In this document: piece by piece, positions 13,182 to 24,029 of the stretch
Numbering within the stretch: position 1 is the first letter of the stretch
Layout: every line of letters begins with the position of its first letter
NCBI GenBank assembly: GCA_009801015.1
Contig: VHZZ01000012.1
Span: forward strand, 505,803-537,836
Direction of reading: 5' to 3'
Length of the DNA: 32,034 bases
Source of the DNA: Silene noctiflora
Taxonomy: Eukaryota; Streptophyta; Magnoliopsida; Caryophyllales; Caryophyllaceae
Position numbers and translations under genes: made by a program
Notes under the pieces: generated by a model
The model's input: the letters and a program-made list of their open reading frames with translations, nothing else
What the model was told of the DNA's origin: nothing
Database searches by the model: none

Positions 13182-13356
13182 GCCATTACCTGATCAGATG
13201 AATCCCTAAGGCTACTCTATGCATGAGCTTTCAATCTACAAGTCAGCCATTTAAGGAAACTACTTGATGGGTGTCTTCTATTATTGTTGCGTTACAAGTT
13301 TGCTTACCAATTACCAATTACAAGTCAGCCATTACCTGATCAGATGAATCCCTAAG
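13182..13356. repeat. 29-bp direct repeat in the peroxidase upstream region
   Basis: The sequence GCCATTACCTGATCAGATGA... is identical at 13182-13210 and 13328-13356, 146 bp apart. The preceding words aagtcagccatt also recur, at about 13240 and 13323. This points to a local duplication in the region 100-280 bp upstream of the ATG. Confidence 0.7.
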
Positions 13357-13891
13357 AACCGACTCGCTCTGTTAAGATTGATTGCATCCAGCTGAATTGA
13401 CAAGGACATAAGAACTAATTCGTCTAATTGTCTTATAATGTAGCAGACTTGTAAGTTCCCTGTAGTTTGAGGGAACGAAAGAATAAATGCAGATTTCACT
13501 ATTTTAGCTAAGTTGATTTGATCTGTAGTCGACGAAACAATAATTGGTCTGGACATACCATTTGTTGGATAAATCCCGGTTATGAAAGCAAAATCACAGC
13601 AATAATTGAACAAATAATTGAGTTGAAGCTAAAACATTACAGGTAATGGAGCACAAGATGAGATCCGAAAATGAGATCTGAAATATGAATGTAAGGCTGC
13701 CCTGCATAAAGTTCAAAAGAAAGATGAATAGAACAAGCAGTATTTAGATTATACACAAAGTTGTCAGTTTTAACATTCCAAAAGGTTTCCAATGCCTTAT
13801 TACAAATTTGTAGAGTATTAGAGGTCTAGGGAAGAGTGCAGACTATATACAAGTAAGATATCATCATTCATTAATCTGTGGAATGGAGGCA

Positions 13892-16800
13892 TCAATTCGT
13901 TTTCCGAAGATCCTCTTTAGAAACATGTTCCCAGTCTGATGAAGGGCTTTCATTCCCATACCAGCTTTCGAAGATTTCACTGTTCAGCTTGTTGGTTTTG
14001 CCAAGTTGGGTCAAGAATGTTCCTCCGTTCACGTGAATGCCAATCGGATCCTCACTCTCTTTCTCTGTGAAATTTGGGTATGGCCCAAATGCTCCTCTCA
14101 GTGTGGGCATTTGCTGCTCCGATGAGCCAGGTTCATCAGCGTCATCTACCACAACATTTAAAGGGGATACAAGAACTTGACCCATGTCCACAGAGTCCAA
14201 ATCTTGGATACGACTCTGGATGATTCGAAATCTAGCCATCACTGAGGCTTCCCCTTCCTCAAGATCACCAACTGACTTGGAAACCCAGTCGGGAAAGGAG
14301 TCAGAACTGTCAACACCACACTCAAGGGTTTGATACATAGGACTCGAGGAATCTCGGTCTGGCAAATAATTATACTCGTCTGGTGATGTGTTATACTCAT
14401 TGTTAAGGGAATCATGATCAACTCGAGACTTGAGCAATTGATATCTCGCCAATACAGGATTTTTGGGTCCCGGAGCATCATCACTTGTCGCAATACCATG
14501 GGAATCTAGGTCAGTGGTATACAATTTTGAGGGATTTTTGTGTCCTTCAAATGATTCTTTGTTTTCCTGACTAGCCTCAGCGCTTTGACTTCGGCTCTTG
14601 AGAATTTGATATCTGGCCATAACCGAAGCATCAACACTATCGCCATGAAGAGTTTTTTCATTGGTTGCTATTGGCTCGCTGAATTTTGCGGTAGTCCCAT
14701 CAACAGCTTGTGAATTGGGAATATGGGTCGTTTCTACTTTTCTCGCCAGATCAACTGTTTCATGAACATCCGCCGGAACATCGGAAGTTGATGAGACCTC
14801 ATTATCTGAAACATTCTTTTAAGCATACATGAGAGGAAGTTTGTGATCAGATAACTAAGTGTATGGTTTAACTGGGGGTTCGAGGACAAACATTACCTTT
14901 TGCACCATCTTGTGTTTTCTCCATGTCAGCCTTCACTCGAAGAAATCGAGCTTTAGCGGTCATGGCACACAATGAAGCTTCTGCATCAAGCCACAAATTC
15001 TTGTATAGAAGTCTCCGTTGGTCCATCTCCTCCTCCCCGCGAAAGTTTTCATGAAGAACGTTCTTTATAGCCTGCAGCAATTACGTTTTTCATTAAAAAC
15101 CAGTCTCTCTCTCCTTTTATAGATAAAAGTACTATTAAACCTCAAATAGAAAGTATAAGGTAGATCAGTAGAGGGTTGGATGTGGATCCGGTGTGCATCA
15201 TACCAACGTTCAAATCTTAGAGTACTTGAGAGGGGACCCAGTCACCTCTTCGCCTTTCTCAATGCATACACATGAAGTGTACAACGGATTATCACCTTCA
15301 GGTTCAGGTTCAAACCTAGCTCCCTTTATGCTTTGCTTCAAGATCCGTCATTGCATCATACTATGTCCATTTTAATGGCAAACTCCAGTTTGACATTTTA
15401 GTGAAGAGAAAAAAAGCCGAATGGGTGGAATTGGTTGAAATAAATTAATGGAGAAAGTAACAAATACTGAACAGAAAGATCTCGGAGCAAAACAAGAATG
15501 AACAATACCTCCATCATATCAAAATCCTTAACCGAGTTTGGGTCATCTTTACAAGAAACAGATTCCAAAAGACGCTCAGTTGTATCCCCAACCTTGACAG
15601 CAGCAGCAACTGCTTCAAATGCAGCATCATTGACCTAAACTCCAACAATAGCGACATAAGCAGCTTAACAGAAAGAAGAAATTAAAAAACATGTGAAGAC
15701 TGCTTACCATCTGAGCAACTGGCAACTCTTGATTAAAAGAATTTATTTCCAACGAGGACATAGTTGAAGGCGATTCCCCAGCCATCAATGACATGGAAGC
15801 GTTAAGGTTGGCAATAACATGCTTAACTGCAATAGAGTGCTGCTCTGTAACTGATGCCCGTTTACTGAAGCAATAGCACCGAAGTAATTCCGATAGGTTC
15901 AACAATGTTTTCAACAACATATTCACATCAACGTTTGATTCTGAAATTTTACTGGTTACTTGACAGTTGCTTAAACTTGCATTATCTCCAGGAGATGAAC
16001 TTGCATGATTATTCTCGGAACTTGATGGTACATCAAGAGAATTATTTGCTACACCCAGAGAAAATTTTGGATGTTCCCCTCCCTCAGAAACCTGTATTGC
16101 AGGTAATGTAATTTCAGGCGGTGCATCTGTTTCTGATTTGTTCAACATGAAACATTCCTTCGTGGACACATAACTCTCGTCAGCAAGCTGAAGGCCATCT
16201 TGAGTGTTTAGATCAAAGCAAAGGGGTTGTCGTGTCGGGGAAAAAATTTCTTCAGTACCTTTTGATGCGCATTCTGAATTAAAAGGCCTCTCTGGAAATT
16301 TTCCTTCTGTACACTTTTCAGAAAAGGTATTTCCACAACCAGAAGTGTCAACTGGAAAACTCAGCTGAGGGGCCTGAGTGCTCATACTTTTGCATTCATC
16401 TGATTTTTTAACACAAACATCTGGCAGCATGCCATTGGACACTGCAAATGGCGAGAAGTAGCTAGATGAAGCTCCTCTCCAACAGGGTGAATCCTCAGCA
16501 GGGTTGTGGACTTCAGTTACCCCGGACATTTTCTCAACAGAATATGCAGCTTGAGTATCATTAACTTCCACGTCTTGGCCAACTGAACTAAAGTGATGAG
16601 GCATTTGGGGTGAATCTTGACTTTTTTCAGCGCCCTTTTTAATGCCTATCATAGTATCTAAAGATTCTATTAATTGGCTTGAAAACGGCCCCACAGACGA
16701 TGATGGAGGTCTCCTGATGACTATGCTCGACTGACGTTTCAATCCGAGGGGAATTCGAGGCTCAACTGGATAGGAGTAATTATACCCTGCAGAAATATTA

Positions 16801-19340
16801 CTTTCTTTGTCTACGAAGCTGGGGTCGGGATTCACTTTCGGAGCTGAAAATATACCTTCAAGAGAGCTACTTTCAACATATGATGATTTGTTCTTCGTAA
16901 TGGGAAAAGTACTAGCAGTGGATGTAGACGAGCCAAACACATAGGCACCACTTTGACTAAAGTGGTCCCCAAGTGACAAACCAGTCACATTTTTAGAGCC
17001 ACGGAAGTTTGTAGCTGATTCCGCAACCGGGCCTTGAAGATGAGAGCTTTCTTTAGGTACCAATGAAGAATCAGAAGCCGGGAATCTTGAGCCGCCTAAA
17101 AGTGACCTACTGTCGTGTACTCCGGCTTTCCAAAGAAATTCATCAAGGCTAAGATCTGAAACAGGAGATGTAAGCCAAGTCTCAATTATACGAACTTCTT
17201 AATTTCAAAATTGGGTATGCAACATGCAAGAATCAAGATCACTACACTACAACAAAGGGCCTTAGCGTTTTTCTAGTGGACAAAACTAACTGAAGCATGC
17301 TGAAAAGTTACCATGTCAGCCTGGCTTTATCTCTCTCCATAAGGAGCTTAAATTTGTTATACCACATTTTTCTAGGGAAATGAAAGGTTGACATAGGCTG
17401 TGGAAGTAAGAAGTCTCACATAACCAGACGTGCACAGTCTGATAACACTGAATTACATCATTGGTTTGCATATCACGCAGTCAATTAACCATGTACTCCT
17501 TTAAGATCTCTGAGCCTACCCTCCTCACACTCCAAACTCTGTCATGTCCACCCCGACATCACCAGATGCGACATCAATGACGCCCATCCTGAGCCTACCT
17601 GCCTCGCACTCCAAACTCAAACATGTCCACCCAGGCATCACCAGATGCAACATCGACGACTCCCAACCAAGCCAAGCCTAACCCACCTTTCTCATCGAGA
17701 ACTCTTGTTCTCCATATCGGCCATTTTCGCCATGTATAATTCCCCAACATCCTACAAAGCGACGGTACGATTGTACCCGAAACCCTTTCCGCCGGATCCA
17801 AAACCAAATGACACACTATGGGTCATTGGCGAACCATTTTGGGGAAGGGGTAACACTAGGGTCATGGTGGTGGTGCGATGGTGGCCATCAGAGGGTGGTG
17901 AAGTGTCGTGGTGTGTCGTTTGTGGTGGTCAGCAGTTTAGTGTAGTGACTGGAGGTGGGAAGGAGAGGGTGTGGCCGGTGTTTAGTTGGAAAGAGGAAAT
18001 AGTGATGGGTTAGTGTTTTAAGTCGGTCATATTGTATAAGATTTTCTTACCTGCGAATTTTCCTTCATTATAATAAAAAGATGCTGACACTATAACAGTA
18101 TAACAAAGATTCAGGGGAAAAAAGAATCTAAATTTTTTCACATTTTAAAAGGATACAATTTGCACAGACTAAACAAGCTTTATGCCTTTATCTCCTTGAA
18201 AGAGACAAGAACTTTAATAGACAAATGGAAAAAAATAAGCAATATAAAAAATGGTACATGGTAAGTAACTTTAATTTGGCAGGAAGACTCGTTAGCTACC
18301 TGATCAGAGAAATATACTCTGTACAACGCAAATGTAACCCTACGCAGAGAGAAACTGCGACTCTAATCCAGTCACAAATATAAGACAACATGAGCACATC
18401 CAGTGCACCATCATACCCTTTCATTTATCCATTTAACAAATGATTATTAAAAGCCATTAATCAGAAAAAGTAGAGCCAAGCAACAAATGACGCACATGGA
18501 GGGGCCACTGTTATTGCAGATCCAAGATAGGCAACACATATAACAGAAAAAAAAAATACAATAGATGAATACTGAATATGCGTACATAAGATGTAAGATA
18601 CCTCCATCAGGAACATTAGTGTTACTCCTCCCATCAGCGAAAGGATGAGTATAAACATCTGTAGAAGGCTGGCTCTTGTTACCTTCATCAGCAAGAAGAG
18701 GACTTTTGCTGTTCTGTGAATCAAAGAGGCTTGATTCCTTCGAACAAACCGCCTGAGCATATTCTGACCATTTGCGTTGCTCATTCACCCCACTCCACAC
18801 ATTACCCCATTCCATTTTATGGTCCCCGTCCCCTGACCTGCGCAAATGAGTAGAGGCAGAGTTCGACAGCAAATCATAGCGATCCCCACTATTAACCCCT
18901 AAACTCAAGAATCCATCTTTCTGGGCTGGAGTGGACACATAAGGAGGGTAATATGACTTAACACCCTCAGATACTGCGCACATGCTGTTAGGAAAGGGGT
19001 CATATGAAAACGGATCATAAACACCTGAAACAGTTGAGCTTGGCTGCGAACCGGAGTACCCATAAACAGTAGGAGAAGAAGAGCATGTCACATTAACACC
19101 CACAGTTGGTGCAAAAGTTGATCCGGTGGCCGAGGATGAGGAGTTGTTCCAGAGTTGGCCAGCAGAATCATAGTACGGCCCATACATTAGCACATCAGGA
19201 TAATTCACATGCGTGTTGGTCGAATTTTGTTTCTGAAGTGATCTTTCAACTCTAAATGGTGGAGCTAAGGGGGATAAATTGGATGATGATGATGATGATA
19301 AACCTCCAACCCTATATGGACCCGAACCAGAAGAGGTCAT
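13892..19340 (-). CDS. Plant-type protein of unknown function with repeated [ML]AR[YF]xxxxSR motifs
   Basis: Five minus-strand exons (19340-18602, 17155-15708, 15634-15509, 15071-14897, 14805-13892) stay in frame across GT-AG junctions and encode 1133 residues from MTSSGSGPYRVGG. The protein is Ser/Asn/Pro-rich and mostly low-complexity, with no signal peptide or membrane segment, so probably soluble and largely disordered. More ordered patches are LSLDEFLWKAGV (after exon 1), MLLKTLLNLSELLRCYCFS (end of exon 2), an exon 4 segment LLYKNLWLDAEASLCAMTAK followed by ARFLRVKADME (residues 792-822), and three C-terminal copies of a decamer: MARYQILKSR (892-901), LARYQLLKSR (948-957) and MARFRIIQSR (1019-1028). 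I recall plant-only uncharacterised proteins with the NLWLDAEA and MARxxILKSR signatures but cannot name a function. A leader intron (19348-20572) precedes the ATG. The gene model is well supported; the function is unknown. Confidence 0.82.
17511..17668. repeat. 79-bp tandem duplication in an intron of the unknown gene
   Basis: Two adjacent copies, 17511-17589 and 17590-17668, both begin TGAGCCTACC and share cactccaaactc, catgtccaccc and catcaccagatgc. They differ at roughly ten positions. The surrounding intron (17156-18601) is otherwise unremarkable apart from a G/T-rich stretch near 17860-17990. Confidence 0.75.
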
Positions 19341-19659
19341 TTCTTTTCTAATCATCAATTTCACGAGTTCCTATCTTCAGAATTTCAGGATAGATCCTTC
19401 AGCTGACCAAAAGCCCGGAAAAATCAAGGACTTGGAATTAGACACAATGATGAAAACAGAAAGGATAACTTTGAAATATTGTAACAAATACATATACATA
19501 TAAATCAGACAATTAGACAATGATACATTTACATATAAATCAGAAAATTCTTTGCCACTCTATCATCTCATAATCAAAATCCCCAAAAATTGCAGAACAA
19601 GAACTTAATAAATTATACTATTCATATATCAAATAGTAAGATTTGTATGACGAAAAATT

Positions 19660-19766
19660 CTTGTGTCCTTCGGGAGGAGCGTCCTCCTTACACCTAAAGA
19701 CAATCCACCAAATGGAATAGTATAAAGGCTTAGGTGTTTGGAGTACGGTCCTCCCGAGGGCGCAAG
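19660..19766. mobile_element. 107-bp palindromic (foldback) element in the leader intron
   Basis: The left arm, 19660-19699 (CTTGTGTCCTTCGGGAGGAG...), is an inverted copy of the right arm, 19728-19766 (...CTCCCGAGGGCGCAAG), with a few mismatches and one 1-base gap. Only about 28 bp separate the arms, so the whole element can form one long hairpin. It codes for nothing. It is a small MITE or foldback element of unassigned class. Confidence 0.65.
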
Positions 19767-19799
19767 ACTTATTCATGCCTACACTATTACACCTCGAAA

Positions 19800-20400
19800 T
19801 ACAATAATTAAACCATAAAGATGATAGCTTTGAAGAGATTAAATAGAACCCATAATTTATCTTCTAAACCAAGGATTGTATGACTTATTCATACACAGTT
19901 AAATACAGAATTAAACCATAAAGACGATAACTTTCGAGGAATTAAAGAAGACACCCATCATTTATCATCTAAACCAAAAATTGCATGACTTATTGCTACA
20001 CAATTACAGCTCCAGATACAGAATAACGTCGAAGAAATAAAAAAGAACCCATCATTTACCATCTAAACCAATGACTTTACGACTTATTCCTACACAATTA
20101 CAGCTCCAAACCCATGGTTAAACCTACGATGATAACTTCGAATAAATTATAAAGAACCCATCATTTATTACCATCTAAACCAATGACTTTACGACTTATT
20201 CCTACACAATTACAGCTCCAAACACATGGTTAAACCTAAGATGATAACTTCGAATAAATTATAAAGAACCCATCATTTATTACCATCTAAACCAATGATT
20301 TAATGACTTAATCCTACACAATTACAGCTCCAAACACAGAATTAACCCATAAAAATGATAACTTTGAAGAAATTAAGAAGAACCCATCCTTAATTATCTA
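19800..20400. repeat. Minisatellite, about five to six units of 94-112 bp, in the leader intron
   Basis: A unit containing aagaacccatcatttat, catctaaacc, tgactt and tacacaattacagctccaaacac repeats head to tail. The landmark gactta falls at 19882, 19987, 20081, 20193 and 20304, spacings of 105, 94, 112 and 111 bp. The third and fourth units are the most alike, so the array has expanded recently at that point; the outer units are degenerate. The whole array lies between the 5' UTR exon and the start codon exon of the minus-strand unknown gene. Confidence 0.85.
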
Positions 20401-20572
20401 ATCCACAACTATTTTCTTACATGGGCAATCAAGGGTTTACTTGATAATTTACTTTCGCCAGCGTGACAGAATAAATTAGGTGTTTGAGAAATTAACAATT
20501 ACAGAAACGATTAAAGGGTAAGTAAAAGATGAAATTATGAGAGAATTAAGATAATTAGAGAAGAAGATTAAC

Positions 20573-20700
20573 CTGAAAATGATCGGCAAAGGCATAGAAA
20601 GTTGGAAACTGGAGTTGGAATTTCCGTCGCCCTCTCTATCTCTCTCTCTCTCTCTCTTTCCCTTTCTTTCTTTCCTTGTTGGCTTCGCTGGCACTTTTTT
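20573..20700 (-). promoter_or_regulatory. 5' UTR exon of the unknown gene with a GA-repeat tract
   Basis: On the minus strand a strong exon end (TTTTCAG followed by GTTAATC) at 20573 defines a leader exon. A CT run on the plus strand at about 20631-20657 (GA on the transcribed strand) sits about 60-85 bp inside it. GA repeats near plant transcription starts are known binding sites for BBR/BPC factors. The transcription start is not determined; the right boundary is approximate. Confidence 0.5.
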
Positions 20701-22153
20701 GACGTTTCGACTTGAAAAATGCTGAATAAAATTGTTTAAATTAATATGTGACCAAATTTGAAAGTGTCGGTTTTTCATTAAGTTATTGAGAAACACAAAA
20801 ACGTTAGGGAGACGGTATTTCAAAAGTGTTATTGAGAGACCTCTTACGTATGGGGAGCGAGTTATTTAATTTTGGTTTTTCATGTTAGGTCTTCTACTAA
20901 TTTAGTGGGAGACGGTCTCTCGGGAGACCTACTGATTGAGAAATTAAATGTCGAGGTTTCTTTTATTTTATTTTTTAGTACGAAAGAGGGGGTAAAGCAC
21001 CGATAAACTTAATTATTTGCTATTACACAGAGAATAGCTATCTCATGGTTATTTTCTCTAAAGAATAGGACAGAGTTTATTAAAGGAATGGTCCAGGTGG
21101 TGAACTAGTGTGCTGGATTTGACGCCTTGATTAACTAGCAGCGGTTCTCTTGGCTTCCCGATATGTGTGCTGAATTTTAATGGCCCAATGAGTCGTTTAT
21201 CGGTTATTTACATCTTTGGATAATGAACTTGAGGTTCTTACTGACGAGTTGGTCTTCGAGAATGAGTTTGACACAGGAGGAATTATTCATATGAATTAAC
21301 AGCTTCATAATATGAAGCGATTTCGCTCTCTCCAAACGAGCTAGAAGGGCTAAGAGTTCTGCCTTCATAGATGAACAAATACCACAAGAGAAATAATAGG
21401 CAGTAATGAAATTACCCGTCTATTTTCAAAATATACCACATCCTCTTGCTGAACCCGGATTTCCTTTGGATGCTCCATTATATCCCACATTTTTTTGCAA
21501 GTTCACTAGCCAAGCAAGGACAACTCCATAGTCGTTTTTTCTAATACATAGTCGTTTTTCATAATACTAAATCGATATTCGTCACAATCTCTAAAATTTA
21601 ACATTTTATATTTCGTAACAAAATTCTATTAAATCTAATATTATGTCACTTGAAGTCTCATCTGGATGTATCCGTCAAACATTAGTTAGAGTTACAAACG
21701 ATGTTGAATATAACTCGATCCGTACCAACTTTAAATATACGATCTAAACGGAGTAACTCCGATTTTGAAGATGGACTAATTTAAGTCAACCACGTGCAAA
21801 ATGAGTCCAAATTATTTATGCCTTTTGCCATAAATCTCCACCATAGGATTCTTTCCATCTGGCACGTAAACAATTCCATGAATAATTGAATGATTAGCAT
21901 GGATCAAATAGTATAATTAGCACAAATTCTAGTTTCATACGGTCAATTTTGTCTGGAATAAATAAGACGGGGTTTAAATGTAACCATAATAGTCTAGTTA
22001 GTTTGAAATAAAAAAATTTGGTATTCCTAAGCAAGAAGTGGGTGATTTGATATATGATTGACGTATTTTAAGCTTGAGATAAATAATACCCGTTTTAAAC
22101 GAGAATTTATGTATTATTTCAGACGAAAATACCCGATCTAGGAGAGCAACAAA
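20700..22153. other. Divergent intergenic region, no gene seen
   Basis: This AT-rich stretch separates the minus-strand unknown gene from the plus-strand FAM135-like gene. It contains a short gagacggtctctcgggagacc palindromic fragment (about 20910-20932) of a kind repeated elsewhere in the window, and a 20-bp-spaced double of catagtcgttttt (21527 and 21547). No exon is recognisable. Confidence 0.5.
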
Positions 22154-22438
22154 AGGGATGACCATCAGCACGGGCCGACCCGGCCCGCCCTATTTAGCCC
22201 CCTAGCAAACAGCCCGGCCAGACCCGCCCACAACCCGCCCCCTTCCCTGGCCTGGCCCGGGTCACAATACCCAGACCCGACCCGCCTCTGACCCGCCCGC
22301 AGCCCGCCTCCCCCCCTGGCCCGGGCCAAACACAATCACAGCCCGGCCAAGCCCGCCCTCCCCCTGGCCTGGCCCGAGTCTGACTAAAAGAGCTCGGCCC
22401 GCCTCCGGTCAGCCCGGCCCGACCCGATGCCATCACTA
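22154..22438. mobile_element. hAT-like GC-rich non-autonomous element
   Basis: A block of cccggcccgacccg repeats starts AGGGATGACC and ends CCATCACTA, imperfect inverted ends. The octamers gcaacaaa (22146-22153) and gcaacaag (22439-22446) differ at one base, supporting an 8-bp target duplication. The long Gly/Arg-rich open frame on the minus strand comes from the repeat and is not a gene. Confidence 0.6.
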
Positions 22439-22639
22439 GCAACAAGGCACAAAAAGTAGAAAGTAGGAAGCTAGTCTCAGTGTGACTGCACTAAATGAAC
22501 AACGAGGCAACTAACAAACAGTAACAAATTTTCACATTCTCATCCCAATTTCCCAACTAGGCAACTAACAAACAGTAACAAATCTTTACCAAGTTACCAA
22601 CAAAGGTAAATAGGTAAAAACCTGGCTACAAATCCTGGA

Positions 22640-23010
22640 GTAATTTATCGCACCTTTACCAAAATCACCGTCACTCACAAGTCACAAACCTCCTCCTTTA
22701 ACGCATTCGACATCTCCAAAATCCAGGAGAGAGAAACCTCCGTCACTTCGCCGACATTCCGATCTACTTTCCGGCGACGTCGGCGGCAACGACGACGGCG
22801 ACGCCTCATTCATTAGCTTCATATAATTAACCTAATTTAATCTCTGATCTCTTCTAATATACGTTACGTTTTGATCTATTAATATATTTAATCAGTTAAA
22901 TTTAGTTAATCGGAGATTTTGTTTCGTCTCCGATACTAGTAAGATCGAACTGGAACCGGAACCGAAACCGAAACCGATACCGAAACCGAAAAGAATCCTC
23001 CTTTTAACAA
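22640..23010 (+). other. Probable 5' UTR exon of the FAM135-like gene
   Basis: A C-rich leader with gacgacggcgacg repeats and a tandem ccgaaa run (about 22948-22991) ends at a good donor (AACAAT followed by GTAAGCTCTC) at 23010. The leader intron then runs to about 24026 (GGAAGTAG), four bases before the ATG. The 5' boundary is a guess. Confidence 0.45.
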
Positions 23011-23145
23011 TGTAAGCTCTCAGTTTTTCATCATTTTCAGCAATTACATTTGATATGGTTAGTTTCAGTGATGTTGAATTGTTGATTGTTACGATTTCAT
23101 GTGCTGCGTAATTTGTGAAATTAGATGAATGCAGGTGTTAGAGAT

Positions 23146-23259
23146 TAGTAGTAGTAGTAGTAGTAGTAGTAGTATTGTACGGAGTAGTTAAATGAATGCA
23201 TTGTGGAAATTGGATTGCTGATTTAGTACTTCATATTCATATATATATATATATATATA
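23146..23259. repeat. Two microsatellites in the leader intron: (AGT)n and (AT)n
   Basis: An AGT run spans 23146-23173 and an AT run spans about 23239-23259, separated by unique sequence. Both lie in the leader intron of the FAM135-like gene. Confidence 0.85.
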
Positions 23260-24029
23260 GGATTCGGAGTAGCCTTGTAACGTAGCTTTGACTTTGTTTT
23301 TAAGCTAAAGATAGTTCCTTTTTAGGTAAATTTTCAGATTTTGGTGGCAATTTTAGTCATGATTAGCTTTGATCAGCTTACCCTTTTTAGATTGCACTCG
23401 ATATAGTGTTGATTCGCTTCGCGTCTGCTGCGACTTTACATAGTTGAGATACTTGTGATTTACTTGGATAGTGCATTACTGCTGCAGTGCTGCCTTGGAT
23501 CGATTGGCGGGTTTTTAAATTGCTCATATGGAGAATTAGGAGGTTTTAATAATTAATGAGATTTTGTTGGAATAGTGGTTTGTTTCTGATTTGTTGAAAG
23601 TAGGCGACTTTTTTCGCTTGTTTGTGTAGAGGCATGCAGAGTGTGGATATGAGTCATATGACTATACGAGGGGATGCAATTTGAATTATTTTTTTGGATG
23701 TTCGTGAGCTAACATAAGTTGTACATGAATGTATTAAATAGAATGTATATTAACCAAAATAAACTCAAGGCAGCTATTGGCATGCAATTTTACGATAGTC
23801 ATTTAGAGAGTAGACCATATTCTGCCAGTAAATTTAAGAACCGGCTGCGTTGATTGGTCTTCTTCAATGGAATGAGCTTTTGTTGTATAGCTTTGCAATG
23901 TTCTATTGACGTTTGTCTATTTTGATTTCTTTCTGCTAATGGAAATGGTTAATAAAGGTGGCTGATCCGATGTGTTGTTTTGGAAGGGAGGGATGCAAGT
24001 TTGTGTAAGTTGTCTCTTGGAAGTAGGTT

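Larger units (their letters stand above)
13081..13891. other. Peroxidase upstream region and 3' flank of the unknown gene
   Basis: This gap holds the peroxidase promoter and, from about 13640 on, the probable 3' UTR of the minus-strand unknown gene that lies upstream of the peroxidase in the same direction. It contains a 29-bp direct repeat. The open frame at 13332-13613 has no recognisable content. Confidence 0.45.

Noticed and set aside
17245-17949. Possible CACTA transposon: CACTACAACAAAG at 17245 and TGTAGTG near 17943
   Set aside because: The ends match only over about six bases and no 3-bp target duplication is seen; the left end alone may be a relic.
20476-20823. 115-codon open frame on the minus strand around the GA repeat
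   Set aside because: It runs through the presumed 5' UTR exon and its splice donor, with Arg/Glu runs produced by the GA microsatellite.
22194-22445. Gly/Arg-rich open frame on the minus strand
   Set aside because: It is the translation of cccggcccg repeats in a hAT-like element.
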